The notes under the pieces are model-generated. The model saw only the letters and a list, made by a program, of their open reading frames with translations, did not search any database and had not been told where the DNA came from. From positions 310,001 to 374,000 of the forward strand of contig JANATF010000008.1 of assembly GCA_029449245.1 (NCBI GenBank): 64,000 bases of DNA. The letters are read 5' to 3'. Source of the stretch: Mortierella alpina. Taxonomy: Eukaryota; Mortierellomycota; Mortierellomycetes; Mortierellales; Mortierellaceae. Of the stretch, positions 44,010 through 56,300 are shown piece after piece. Position 1 is the stretch's first letter; each line of letters begins with the position of its first letter. The translations under genes and the position numbers were made by a program.

Positions 44010-47000
44010 CTAAATTCCTCGCTGCGACTCCGCTTCATTTTGCTCTCGCTGTCGTCCCACAGCGCACCACTTTCACACAAAAAATATATCTCTCGCCGTG
44101 CAAGATAAGACACAGGTGCAAGTGCTCACCGCTTCCTATTAAGTGGCATGTATTCTGTAAGGAATCGGAAAGTGTGGGGGTATATATTGGCCAGCCCTTA
44201 GCCCCTTAGTCTAAAGACCAATAGAGTCCCATTGTGGTGCTCGCTGACATTGCAGTAGACTACTGTACCCGCAAAAATATCGCCTGCACCCACCATGCCA
44301 AACACCTCTCGCTCTTCCTGAGGACAGCTAGCCTATTCGCCATAGGTCCCCCACTTTGGCTAACAACCTCACGTATTTTTACGGCATCCAAACGATACAA
44401 CATTGCATACCTGACCTCGGATCGATAGCATGTCTAACACAGGTCGGTTGTGCACGCTTCCATATCCCTCCGGGTCCAGGGCAAAGTAAATTCTCAGGAT
44501 CCTTGGACCCGGCACAGTGATGGCCAGCTGCAGGCAAGTAAACATACAAGCCTTTGTTGTTTCTCTATACCGCTTTTGTTGACGTCGATGCTGACAAACA
44601 AGGCGATGATGACATTGCTGCTCTCGATGTTGTCCTCGTCTTGCTATTTACCACAAGCATTAATATACCCTGGCTGATCTGGCACGAAGCAGGTATAATA
44701 AGGTGAATGGTGAGGTTGGAGGTGTGTTTTGGGTCCACCTCAAAGAAATGATTAGCCTAGCAATGTTTCTGAGTCCTTGCGGTGGTTCGCAATGCAGGAG
44801 GCTAGAGAGAACTGCCCGCTCAATGCCCTTTCTCCAGGCAAGTGTGCCGATGCGCGATCGGATTTAGATGGCTTTACAAACCATTAGCGAGATTATTTGA
44901 TGCATGGCACGACTATGCGAAAGTCGCCCGTGCTTTTTTCATCTCTTCCTACATCTTCCTTTACCCCTCGCGTTCTCTTCCCCGGTTTCTTCAAGAACCT
45001 TGTTGATTCAAAGCTCGTATCACTGCCTTTTATCTAGGCACGTAAATTACACTAAGAGTGTTCTCGTAGCACGGGCGCAAAGTCCTAGCCCACCACTTGC
45101 CACCATTTCTTGTCTTTCTTACGAGTTGATCCGAAGGCCTTTGGCTCTGTCTATTTTGGATGATATTACAGCACGGTTACTTGACACGAGCCACAGCACG
45201 GTGCATTTGTTTACATTCCTCCACCTCTCGTGCGATTCACAAACCGTAGGCTAATTGAGAAGTTGTCGTGATCTAATCGGATTGCGGCTACATGACCATG
45301 ATCACCTCGAGTCTCCGTCCTATAAAGCCAACTGCAATAAAAAAAAATGCCCATGTGGCTATAAAAAACCCCGTAGGAGTTTCTATCGCCTTAAAAACTG
45401 GGGTGGTCGCCAAGAGCAGATCTCCGTTGAGTGCAGTGGATACGTAACAGCTCGTTTTGCAGCGTGGCCAGATACTCCGCACTTCCGGTCGCTGACAAAA
45501 GTGCTCAGGAGCTGATGCTGAACAGCAAATTTATGCACTGCAAATCATTCTGTTGTTAATGGATAGACAACTTTTTTTTTTACTCTCTCCGCCCATGCAG
45601 AGTAAAGTAGCCCTTATCTCTATAGATACACACTTTGTAACCCACGGTTCTCTTTTGCGCGCTCTCCCCTCATTTTCTTGAAAGCCGCGTGCTGGCTGAG
45701 ATCCAACTATGAAAATGTCAATGGCCACTCAGCGTTGTCAACAGGGTCAATTCCAAGCACCGCAAGACTACAATTGAATCTCCACAGCGAATAGCAGCAC
45801 CATTCGCTTCCGAAGTGCTCCAGGTTCTTCCGATCGCTAGAGACTGCTCTGTTCTTTTCTTTTTACCCTGTACTCTACATACAGTGAAGATGTACAATGC
45901 TGTACACTTGTCCTGTACAGACAGTACAGATGCAGACAGGTCAGGGGGAACGAGAACGTTTTCCCCCGCATTTTTTATCTTCTAGCCGCTCTGATCGCAG
46001 GTGTGCAATCGTATGGCGTGTTCATCATTTTGGATCACAATGAGTAAACCAATTTGCGCTGCTTGATTTTACTGCCATCTCGCCTACTCGCTATGATGGC
46101 AGTTCGTAGAACTTTTCGGTACATAGGATGGCATTAAAGTACGAATATACGTAGGTGTACAATAGATCTCAGGGGCTGTTCAACTCAAGTTGCTACAAGC
46201 AGCCAGATACCAATGTTGTCACTCCGCACATATTGGATCCATGTTTAGGACGGAGATCGACTTGTTATGTTTCTTTATCATCGTTCTCTGCACCCACTTG
46301 CGAACGGATGAGAATAGACGCCGTAGTAATGTAGCCGTCATGTGTACTTGTCCAGAGCCATTGTTCATTCCTTTGTGCAATTTTTTCGTGACAAGGCACA
46401 ACTGTACCCAGCAACCATTCCCCTCCCCCGCAGCTCTAGACTTTTTACCCTGGCACCTTTGAGACCACCAAAGCGGGGGAGAACTAATAAGATTCACAAA
46501 ATCATATGCGTCGAGCCAGATCATGCAAGCCAGCTTCCCCACGTTCTCTCAGCCAAAGGATTTGTTTGTTTTGGTTACATCCTGCAGCCACCTTTTCGTT
46601 TTCTGTCCCAAAAAGAAGAAAACGAAATATGCGGGGCTGAGTTCTAATTGTCCATACGAGGAAGACGCGGAAACTCTATTTTCCCCATTATTTCTGGTGG
46701 TCTCCCTGGGTGGGACGCACAAAATCATGTTTTTATGGCGACATTCAGCTTGTCCTTTGAGCAGCATGGGGAGCAAGTCCTTGCAGTCCAGGACCAAAAA
46801 AAGGAGGTGGGATTCGGAACAGACAGGAGAAAAATTCACTGGATCCAAACGCGGTTTCTTGTTGGTGGAAGGAGTACGGCAGGAAGAGGAAGCGGGAGGG
46901 TGACATCGGAACTCATGGCAACGGACCAGAAGCCCGGCCAAGGATACCTTTTCCACACACGGGCCTTCAGCTGGTGGCGCTCGTTTTTCCGTTTTCCACA

Positions 47001-47464
47001 ACAGAGGAGTGTCACGATAGTTAACGTGATCCTGGACCTACCTCATCAAACGAAGCAATTGGTTGTGCAATTGTAGAATGGCTCACTGCCAAGCGCAAGT
47101 ATATTGCGACGACGCATGATGGTCTACACAATCCACTGCGATGATATTGCGGTTCCATAAGCTTGACTGAAAATCGCATTCGCTGACTCCATTTGATCGT
47201 CCATTGCCAGCAAGAACGCGCGTTTTGTGATTCGACGCGTGCGTGTACAACGCAACTACTACCGTTTCTTTGTGCGTATGATATTAAAACGCGAACCCTA
47301 GGCAATGCGATCCTACGCCACCTCTCTCGTGCCGTCTTCTCACTCCATTATGGAATATCCCAACAGCTGAACTTGCAGTTTGCAGTTCTTTTTCTTTCGT
47401 TGTGTTTTTATTCCTCACAGAATCGCAAGGGTATAACATAGTTGAAACCCTTCCAGTCGTTGAT
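44010..47464. other. gene-poor region, 3.4 kb
   Basis: No gene supported on either strand. Composition is more AT-rich and short open frames lack motifs and splice continuity. No transposase, reverse transcriptase or tRNA B-box was recognised. It may hold promoter elements, unannotated non-coding RNA or decayed repeats. Confidence 0.5.
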
Positions 47465-48160
47465 TTAATCCTTCTTGAGAACAGCGGCGGAGCCCTTCTT
47501 GGCGAAACGCTGGTTGCGGACGAACTTGGGGCAGACTCCCTTGAGAGAAGGGTGACGCTGGGACTTCACCTTCTTGATTCCATTACGGTGAGCCTTCTTG
47601 TCTGTTGTGAAGAGAAGAGATCCTGTGGTTAAAAAACGTGTCGTGTCTTTTTTTGTTGAGGTGTTCGAACAGTCCGTTTGGTTCCTGAACACAAAAGGAG
47701 TATTTCCACTGTAATGACCGAGAAAAAAAAGCTGACGAACAGTCCTGAAGGCAGTATCCTCTTTCCAATGGGTCGACAGGCTTGAATGATGGTTCTGAAG
47801 GAAGGACGGTTGGTTGATATGGTTGTATATGACAGATACGGGTCGCCCGTTCGTATGTCACAGGGACGAGCTGAATCAGAGTAATGTCTGGCATCCTGTT
47901 GAAAGCTCGACTACTCCCATAGAAAATCTGCAAGCGTAGGGTCATAGCATGATCTTCCGCGACTCATTCCTGTCCCGGGTCAACGTCTAATCAAAGGTTC
48001 CCTCCTTCAGAGATCCATAAGTGCTCCTCCTTTAAACAGAAAGTCGCTCCTGATGTTATCTCCCGCTGTGAGTATATCTTGCCGGATAGACATATCGTCG
48101 TGAAAAGAGGCGAAGAAACATACTCTGGTTGTGGTTGGTGTGGTTCTTGGACTTGGCCAT
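47465..48160 (-). CDS. RPL29: 60S ribosomal protein L29 (eL29)
   Basis: Small basic protein of the large cytosolic ribosomal subunit. Exon 1 at 48160-48124 encodes [12 protein letters not shown]; after a 522-nt intron, exon 2 at 47601-47465 encodes [20 protein letters not shown], then [19 protein letters not shown] and a Lys-rich end. Total 57 residues, the usual length. The N-terminus MAKSKNHT and core AHRNGIKK are diagnostic. The very short first exon followed by a long intron is typical of fungal ribosomal-protein genes, where such introns often carry control elements or snoRNAs; no clear C/D or H/ACA box set was found by eye here. Confidence 0.95.
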
Positions 48161-48743
48161 CTTGACTTAAACTAGGTGGTGAGAGTTGGCGAAATCCTGA
48201 TGTTAGTTTTATCATGACCCTTGCACACAAGCGTAGCTGGTATTTTTCCTCTCAAGGCCTTGTGCGTTGATGGTCGCCGGGGTCCGTGGGATCTGAGGAG
48301 GTGATAAAACGAGAGCAGCATCTAGGCTGACACACTGCCTTCGCGGCATTCTGCATCCATCGACTTTCTTTGAATCTGTCCATGCTGGATATCTAATCGT
48401 CCTCCCAGGTCGAGTTCTGGTCTCTCCATTGAATGTATATCTCCTGCAAGATTCGGATGTTGCCAATACAGGGATGTGTGGGTGCGGCGGTGATGGGATG
48501 ATCGATGGGTGCGTGCGGTTGTATGGATGCATCCAAATCGGACATGGCTGCTCTACCTCGAGTGAAATCAAACAAGAAATAGAGGGGCTGTCAAATCCGT
48601 GCATCAGATACACCTAAATATGAGAGCACTAGTGACGTGCTTCTTCACTAATGGTCAGTGCTTCATTTTTCTTTTATTACTCTACGGAGCACGTCTTCTC
48701 GAGAAAGGAAAGGAGAGAGAGGGGTATTTCTGTGTGATTACCA
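48161..48743. other. intergenic region
   Basis: Promoter side of RPL29 and 3' side of the secreted-protein gene. No gene seen. Confidence 0.5.
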
Positions 48744-49904
48744 TTAACGATCCATATCCTCCTCATCGACCTCCTCATCATCCTCATCATCCATATCAAA
48801 GCGTGCCTGGGCTTCGAGCTCATCGTTGAGGTCATCAATGGCTCCCGCTGGGTCAGCAGCAATGCGGAGGCAAGCCTCGAGGGCATTCGAGATACCGACA
48901 ACGACACCCAGTGAGGTCTCAGCGTAGATCTTGACATTTTCTGCAGCATCGGTAGCGCGTAAGAGTTCAATGCGGTACTGATCTAGAACATCAGCTGCGA
49001 AGATCGGTCGCATCGACAGGAGCGCCTCGTTGTTGGTCGCGATCGAGGTCTTGCCCATGAGCTCCAACACTGCAGCAGATCCGGCAGTCAGTCTCTTGAG
49101 CTCCTCTGACGCTTCAGCAGAAAGACCCAGTGCTCCGCTCGTCTTGGTCGAATCGTCAACAACAAGACGGTACAAGTCCGCCAGCGAGCTGCAGTGAGCA
49201 GCCTGAATCTCGATCTTGGTGGCCCCTGTTGCGCATCTGACCAGGTCAATGGCCGTGCTCTCGATACTCTTCAGGGTTTCGATCAAAGGTACGAAGATAG
49301 GAGCCAAAGGATTGGGGATAAGACCGATAGGGATCGTAAAGGGTGTCAGTGCAGCAATGGCAGCCTTGAACGCAATGGTGATGGCAAGGAACGTCGTTCC
49401 ATTGGAAAGCTCGAGAGCACCAATGACGACATTGTTAAGCTGGGTTAAGGTATTCTTCACCAACACAGCAATCGGGGCGACGATGGGAACCGTGTTGCCG
49501 ATGAAAGTCATTGCACCCTGGACTGTCTTGACGGCGTTGGTGATGATCAGTTTAGCGCCCTCGCAGTTGGCAGTGTCAGCGTTGAAATCAAGCTGCTTGT
49601 CAAGCATGGACAAGAACTCGGCACGGAAACTGAGCTCAGAAATTGACATAGAAGCCTCCTCTGCCCGGAAGGCAAGATCATCGGCCGCACCGGCCGACAT
49701 AGCAAAGTTGCTTTGAGCGTCGACGGGCGCCAGAGGATCAGCCGCTGAGGGGGTTTCAAAGGAGACCATTTTTGTCAGGGTTAATGGCATCATAATTTAA
49801 CAAAACATGTCATGATCTTTTAGTGATATCCAGCACACTTGCTCACCTTGAGCGGTGACATAAGCGACAGCAGCAAGACCAAGGGAGATCGAGAGGATTC
49901 TCAT
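48744..49904 (-). CDS. secreted helical protein with acidic tail, unknown function
   Basis: Two exons, 49904-49847 and 49744-48744, give 352 residues. Exon 1 is almost exactly a signal peptide (MRILSISLGLAAVAYVTAQ), and exon 2 continues AADPLAPVDAQSNFAMS. The frame of exon 2 is open for another 16 codons upstream, so a start inside the intron could be wrongly chosen; the splice to the signal peptide is clearly better. The mature part is predominantly helical with hydrophobic stretches (TVPIVAPIAVLVKNTL, FLAITIAFKAAIAALTPFTI), three or four Cys residues, and a strongly acidic end (DDEDDEEVDEEDMD). No enzyme motif. It is distantly reminiscent of helical fungal surface proteins such as HsbA-like proteins, but I cannot support that family name. 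Confidence 0.75.
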
Positions 49905-50468
49905 CTTAAATCGTTCAGGATAAGTAGTGTTGAGAGGAAATGTGAAGGACGAGGATCGATCGAAACGAGAAAGTGAGGAGAGAGGGAGAGTGAAAAAGAG
50001 GAACAAAAGTTGGGAGGTATCACTATAAAAAAGCGATCATCTTGGACAATCCTTGTTCCCATCATCGCCAACTTATTAGGAGCAAGCGAAGACAGAGGAG
50101 AAGTACAAAAAGAGCACAGTAAGTACACCAGCTAGCAGAGGAGGATTGTGGAGATGGAATCTAATTGAGCGTAGTAATGATAAAGGAGTAAGGCAACGCA
50201 CAAAGAGCGTGGTTGACGAAAAGGGGAAGAGGTATCATGGAAAAGGGATGTCCGATCCTAGTTTTGCTCAACACCAGCAATAGGAGAACGCCCTCTCCCC
50301 ACCCTATGTAGACTGAAGAGGACCGGTTCACTAGACACGTGCCTTTCACACTGATGGCTGCTTCTTTACACTGTTGAACCTCATACCTCCTGATACTTTG
50401 TACAGCTCTCACATTGAAAGTCGATGATAGATGTGCCTCGATACATTGATATTTTATAACGCCTCTTC
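49905..50468. other. intergenic region
   Basis: Promoter of the secreted-protein gene and 3' end of the AYR1-like gene; no gene seen. Confidence 0.5.
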
Positions 50469-52037
50469 CTACTTTCCAACAACCTTGCCGTCCTTGACCG
50501 ACTTTTGAAGAACATTCAGACCAAACTTGCGTGAAAAGATAAAGTCCGTGATTATCCAAGGCGCGTAGCGCAAGAATCGGAAGAGACCTGAGAGCGTGCC
50601 GTAATCGATGTATCGAGGAGGCGAGGACTTGAGGCACTTCGCTACGACGTACTTTGCAAAGTTGGCAGTAGGTGTGCATCCAGGGGCTGATGGAGACGAG
50701 GCGGGATCACAGTGTCAGAGGCACAAGCCAGTAGGTAGCATTAAGTCAGAGGGTTATTTTCCGAACACGCACTGCACAAGTCTCGTCAGAGATGTCGATT
50801 TGCGTTACCTTGAGAAGCATTTGCTCGGGACATGACATAGCTAATGACAGATTGATAGAAGGACTCTAAGGTTGCAACGAAAAATGGACACATTAGAAAA
50901 ATCAGTTTCACTATGATAAGGTTGCAGCTCCAAGCGGAGGGAATCGCTGGTTGAACATACTTTCAGGGAGATGGAAGGCCTTTAAGTTGTTGTCACCGAT
51001 ATTGGATTTGATTGCACCAGGCGCCACAACCGAAACATTAACACCAAAGGGCGCCAACTCCATACGCAGTGCGTCCGAGATGGAGTGGACTGCGGCTTTG
51101 CTGGCAGCATAAAGACCACTCCAGGGTGTCGACAGATAGGCTGTAACCGAGCCAACGTTAACAATCAAACCTGACTTTTGTCTGATCATATGGGGTGCAA
51201 CTTCTTTGGTTACAAGAATGACCGAGGTGATGTTGGTGTCGAGCAGTTTGCGAGTTGCCTCGATCTATCCACGTCAATGAATCTCTGGGTGTCAGTACTC
51301 GCCTTCCGCTCACATGGAGTCCGCCTTTCTTTGCTGAAATACCCGCCCTGCGCCACATACAGACATATCGATCAATGGGCATGCGAGGCCCATTCCGGCA
51401 TTGTTGAATAGAATGTCTATACGGATAGATTAGGGAACGTTAATGCGCTGTCCTCTAGCACGTTAGCAATCGTCCGTGGAACGAGGACCACGCGCCTCGT
51501 CTCTTACCAATTCGTCCTTCCTTCTCGATAACATGCTATCGTGAGCATTGAAGTTAAAAGACTGGAGGAATTAGCATTGAAAAAGGTTTGCAGATAAAAC
51601 CAACGCTGGCGATAGAAAGCATCATACGTTAACGGCATCTTTGATAGACTTCTCGTCCAGAACGTCAATGTAGACCTTTTCGATGTTCAAACCTGCATGC
51701 AGTTAAGAAGTGTTAAAGCCTGCATCCCGCACTAGACCTAGCGAAAGTACCTTTTGGCGATATAACCCTTACCTTCAATGCCCGTTATGGCTTCAAGGCG
51801 TCTTGCAGCGGCATACACTTTGCAGCCATTCTAAATCACCAAAATGGGGAAGCAGTATGCTTGATTAGTCAACGGACTCAACTGTCGGTGTGAGTTTGTC
51901 CATAGGTAATTCTCGAAAGGAGATTCCATGGAGCGAGAATGCCGAGAACGTACCCTTTCGAATGCCTTTGCGGTTTCGTAGCCGATACCTCCGGTGGTGC
52001 AGCCGGTGACAAGGACGATCTTCTTGGACGAGGTCAT
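50469..52037 (-). CDS. short-chain dehydrogenase, AYR1-like
   Basis: NADPH-dependent short-chain reductase resembling yeast Ayr1 (1-acyldihydroxyacetone-phosphate reductase, lipid droplet/ER). Eight exons join in frame: 52037-51954, 51830-51773, 51692-51628, 51535-51508, 51416-51361, 51264-50961, 50865-50809, 50686-50469; 289 residues. Motifs in order: VTGCTTGGIGYETAKAF (cofactor loop), NGCKVYAAARRLE (Arg-rich end of beta-2, typical of NADPH use), ILFNNAGMG, IVNVGSVTAYLS (catalytic Ser), YAASKAAVHS (catalytic Tyr-Lys), VVAPGAIKSNIG, and a hydrophobic C-terminal region (LFRFLRYAPWIITDFIFS) suited to membrane association. Exon 4 is only 28 nt, preceded by a GATAG acceptor, and is needed to read EKEGRID into the NNAG strand. 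Start chosen at 52037 because the fold begins there. Confidence 0.88.
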
Positions 52038-52199
52038 AATGTTGATGCGGGAAGTGAATGTGCTAAGGAAAGCAGAGAGGGCGATGGGGAGGAAATCTTG
52101 AGAGAGCAAGTGTGCACGACGAAAAGAAAAGACGTCTCCGGTAGAGATGGGACAGAATAAATATTAGCAAAGCTCGGAAAAATATACACGTCCCACGTA

Positions 52200-52435
52200 G
52201 ACGCGATACCGGCCTCGGTTCTTGGAGTAGCTGGGCCATGCCGATGCGAGCGATCGATATTGTGCGCTCCCGCGCTATCTCGGTGCATCGTCACACTGCA
52301 GACCGTGCAGATCACCCTGCCCATCTCCTTCCTCGCTGCGATACCGCCGCGAGGGCACACGCTGCTGGTCTTGTACTCATCCACCTTAGTGACCGGGTAC
52401 CAAGAGCCACCAGATTTCAGGTATGACGAAGATTA
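52200..52435 (-). pseudogene. Fanzor/TnpB-type nuclease C-terminal relic
   Basis: On the minus strand an open fragment reads WYPVTKVDEYKTSSVCPRGG, a spacer, then RVICTVCSVTMHRDSAGAHN-I. This order is the C-terminal signature of eukaryotic Fanzor and bacterial TnpB proteins: (V)DEy-x-TS-x-x-C before a zinc ribbon of two Cys pairs, then the RuvC-III Asp in an RD-x-x-A/G-x-x-NI motif. Here the first pair has lost its second Cys (CPRG instead of CPxC) while the second is kept (CTVC). An in-frame stop lies about 17 codons before VDEYKTS and no upstream RuvC-I/II part was recognised, so this is a short decayed fragment. It lies about 165 bp upstream of the AYR1-like start, on the same strand. An ATG-initiated frame through it runs on over the AYR1-like start region, but that extension is unrelated in character. 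No element ends were found. Confidence 0.62.
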
Positions 52436-53328
52436 AAATTGTGTCAGACTCATATCAGTCAAAGGTTGGTTCCGATTGAGTCAATAGAAACACCAGCAAC
52501 TGGATGACCTTCCTGTTTCTTTTCAGCCCTATGCTATGGACTCTTCAGAATGGTCGCTGAGGGACACCATCCCGAGGACCAGGTACTGCAGCTCAGACAG
52601 TTTGAGTCCCGGGCGGACGTAGTTGAGATTGTGCCGAAAGAAGCCGCCTTGCCGACCTTTCTTAGCACACCATCGATGGTGAAATGCAGAAACATATCTG
52701 AATCCACAGACGCGGGAACCGCCTGGACCAGCAGGATGGGATGGGATGGGATGGGATGATGGTGAAAAGATATGGCAAAAATGAGAATTGTGTGAGGAAT
52801 AAAGCTGAATGCAGAAAGAAGGTGGGACTGGAGGTAATGGTAGAGCAAGGTTGATTGATATAACGGCAAACAGGCAATGAAAGAGGCATGAGTGAAGCTG
52901 CTAAGGTATTTCTTCTGCCTTGAAATTCAACGCTGCCTGTTACTGCGTTGGCTCGTCTGCGGCCATCCTTATTGTTTCAAGGCTGCCGCCTTTGGCCATG
53001 TCAGTTTTGCCAGGGAGGGAGGCAAATCCTTTGTTCCCTGGTGGTTTGTGCCTTAGTAGTTCACAAACAAGGATTTCAACGCAAGTATTATTAGACTATG
53101 TTCTTCTGAGTTACGCATCTGACGGCCGAAGTATGTGCTGCTCGTTTGAGCGAAGATTTCGGTCTGCTCCCAGCACTAGTCTCCGGTCGGCTCACCGTCG
53201 TGTCCTCGTCTCAAGGTGTACAGTACAGGTACGCTCAAAGTGTCAAGCCCGATCGATTGAAATTTCTTTAGTTCGGCGATTCAAGCCCGCTCTGTTGCTC
53301 ATCGGAGATTCATACATGAAGATGTTGG
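52436..53328. other. intergenic region with unassigned coding-like stretch
   Basis: Downstream of MCM8. A plus-strand open stretch (52550-52759) has a protein-like composition (LQLRQFESRADVVEIVPKEA) but ends in a TGGGA short tandem repeat at 52735-52758. It could be a fragment of a lost gene or element; no family seen. Confidence 0.35.
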
Positions 53329-56300
53329 CTACATGAATGTGGTGAGCTGGTAGCTTCGGGGGCCTTTCTTGAGCAGGAAGCCTTGATGGTTTAGCGTGTC
53401 CAGAAACGACTGGAAGCTACCAGTGATCCCCGGAAGCTGCATCTCCTGAAACGTACGATAAAGCTGGTCGTGCGAAAACATGTTATTGGAGGTCGCGTGC
53501 GAGACTCGGTTGAGTTCAGCAATATATCTGTGTTCACAGAGCGTCTTTCGTCAGTCATAAACGCGTACGATGTCAAGTGTCAACATCCGCATTGGACAAC
53601 AATGGTTTTTGCCACAAGGCCTTACCGCTTTATGCTACCGCTTTTACCGCGTCCAGAATGTCCCAGACTTTGACTAGATCCTGAAGACTGGCTCGGAGCC
53701 ATTGTTTCTTGTAGGCTAAAACTCCTAGATGCACCAAAAAGCACGGTCCCGATGTTTGCTTAGCCCACAGCAAATATTATGGTGCAGACAGCTCCGCAGG
53801 CCAAAGCCGACGATTTATCTCACGTACATGATCTCGATGACATCCATGGCATCTCTCCGCGTTACGACCTCGCGAAGCTCCATGCGAGCCTTGGCCTCTG
53901 ACATCCTAATGAGCGACTCGAGCTGTCTTGTGGTGACAGGTGTACCATCCGGAGAGCGGTGTCGGGCTCGAAGTAGCAAGTAAAAGTCTTGAAGCGTTGC
54001 GGCGGCTTCCGGAGAAAGTCTGGGGTGTACATACTGGCGAGCGTAGGCAATATACTTTCGGAGGAGTGGTAAAGGAATGAGCTCCAATTGATCATCCTCC
54101 GTCATTCGCAATCGCTCGGAGAGAGGTCGATCCATTTCTGGTTTGACTCGGCCTTGAGACAACGGAGTGTGACCTTGGCTATTCTCCTGCGATATGCCTC
54201 CTCTGAACGCCGGGGAACTGGATGGGTTTCCAGAATGAAGAGCCATAACATGCCTTGACAAATACTGATCCATCTCACTGTCGGGTTTGTCCATGAGGAT
54301 GAAAATGAGGTCGAAGCGCGAGAGCAGCGCAGTGTTCATCTTTAAATTCTCGGCCACAGTCTTAGACATGTTGTAATGGCCGCCCACTGGATTAGCAGCG
54401 GCAATCACGCTTGTTCGAGCGGGCAATGTACAAATGATGCCGGCTTTAGCTATGCTGATCGATTGTTGCTCCATGGCTTCCAGCAGGGCGTTGTGATCCG
54501 TAGTCATTTTGTCAAATTCGTCAATACAGCAGCAACCTTGATCTGCAAGAACAAGAGCGCCGGCTTCCAACGCAAAGTCCGATCCTGAACCTCTTACAAG
54601 AGTGACAGTCAAACCACTCGTGGAAATGCCACTGCTCCCGCATACATAAACACCTCGCGGAGCGACCTTGACAGCAGCGGTAAGCATCTGCGATTTGCCA
54701 AGACCCGGGTCTCCGACCACAAGCACATGAGGATCAGATCTTGTAGTAGTGCGATCAATGGCAGAGTTGCTCCTTCGCCTTCCACCAAAGAGCGCGAATA
54801 ATATTCCGGCCTTGACCATCTCGTGCCCAAAGATTGCAGGACTGAACGAGTTAATGATGAGTTTGAAGAGCTGGGGTTCCATGTGGACTTCTTCGATGGC
54901 GTAGAGGTCCTTAGTCGTGATCTGAATGCTGTCCTTGCTGTCCTTGGTAGAGTCTTTCGAGTCGAACTCGTTCAACATGTCGTCATCTTCCAGGGTCATA
55001 GTCGACTTGATGAGATAATTGACATCAATGTATAACAAATACATGGTGTTTCCCGTCTTTACGCGAGAGTAGTCTACCAAGTAACATTAAAGTTAGGCTT
55101 ATGAGACAGAGCTGTTTTTGTCACACCATCCTGCGCTTATAAATCCCTGAGTGTATACTTACTCTTCTCGGACTGTGACACCTTCACGATGCCTGTAATC
55201 TCAACGACATCTCCGGGAATGACACGATCAACTAGGTCATTGACGACTTCGCACTCAATCGTCCTCGGCACTCGTCCAGAATCCATCCGATCGTCAGGTA
55301 GCTTCTCTTGCAGACTAAGAGTAGGATGATATACTGTTAGCAAATCCAGAAGCATGGAAGTAAGGCGCTTACCATAATCGCTCAATCCATTACCGGACAG
55401 TTTGCCAATCGACCGTCTCTGTATCGTAGCCAACTCCACGCTGCGGAGTAAATTGCCGGCCCCTGCAGCCCTTTTCATAGCATTTTGTTGGCGAAATGAA
55501 TCGGGCGTCCGGAAATTCGAGAGTCTGAACGTTCTGACAAGTGTTGCAGGTAAACGCCATCTTCGTAGCCAGAGGCTTGACTCCTGATGTCCTGACAACA
55601 GTTCCTCTGACACAGATCATCTTGCCTAACAGAGATGGATGCGAGAAGCATGCATTCAGTCAGTACACACTCAATCCCAGCCAGTTGTAGAACGGCACTT
55701 CGTGCTTTGCACATACCAATGAGATTCGCCTTCAAATCCTTTCCATGTGTTATCCTCTCAAAGCAAGCCAAGCGAACTGTAAATCGCTTCTGCTTTGTCT
55801 CTTTTGCAGCAACATCTCCGTACAGAGCCTAGATGTCAATATTAGAAAACCCAATGAGACTATTGATCAACTCGGTCAATCATCACAATAGGCAACGTAC
55901 TAACGTGAAATACAAAAAAGAGGTGTACCTGAATCGCAGCTAAAGCGATGCACCCAGTAACTACCGTGGGTCGATGTGCTGTTATTTCTATCAGATCTTG
56001 GATGCCACAAGCTTGTGCCATGGTTTTGATGTTCACGACAAGAACTCTTCGGCGCTCCAGAGAAGCTTGTTGTTCCTAGTAATTGCGGTACGTTTTAGAC
56101 ACCCCGTACTTTACATTTCTTGCCTTCCGATACCCAGTTTGACGACCTAGTCCACTAACCTTAGATATGCCATGTAAGTGGTACGCCATGATATAACGTC
56201 GAAACTCGCTGATCCACTGAACGCATTCATGCTCTGCATGATAGCCTATTGAACAATGGTTTATAACCGTTAAGTAATACCATACCAAAGTCCAAAGTTA

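Noticed and set aside
46190-47080. Overlapping open frames on both strands in the gene-poor region
   Set aside because: No motif, no splice continuity, and competing frames of similar length on the opposite strand.
52735-52758. TGGGA short tandem repeat considered as a telomere-like tract
   Set aside because: Only about four units, internal and degenerate; not a fungal telomere repeat.
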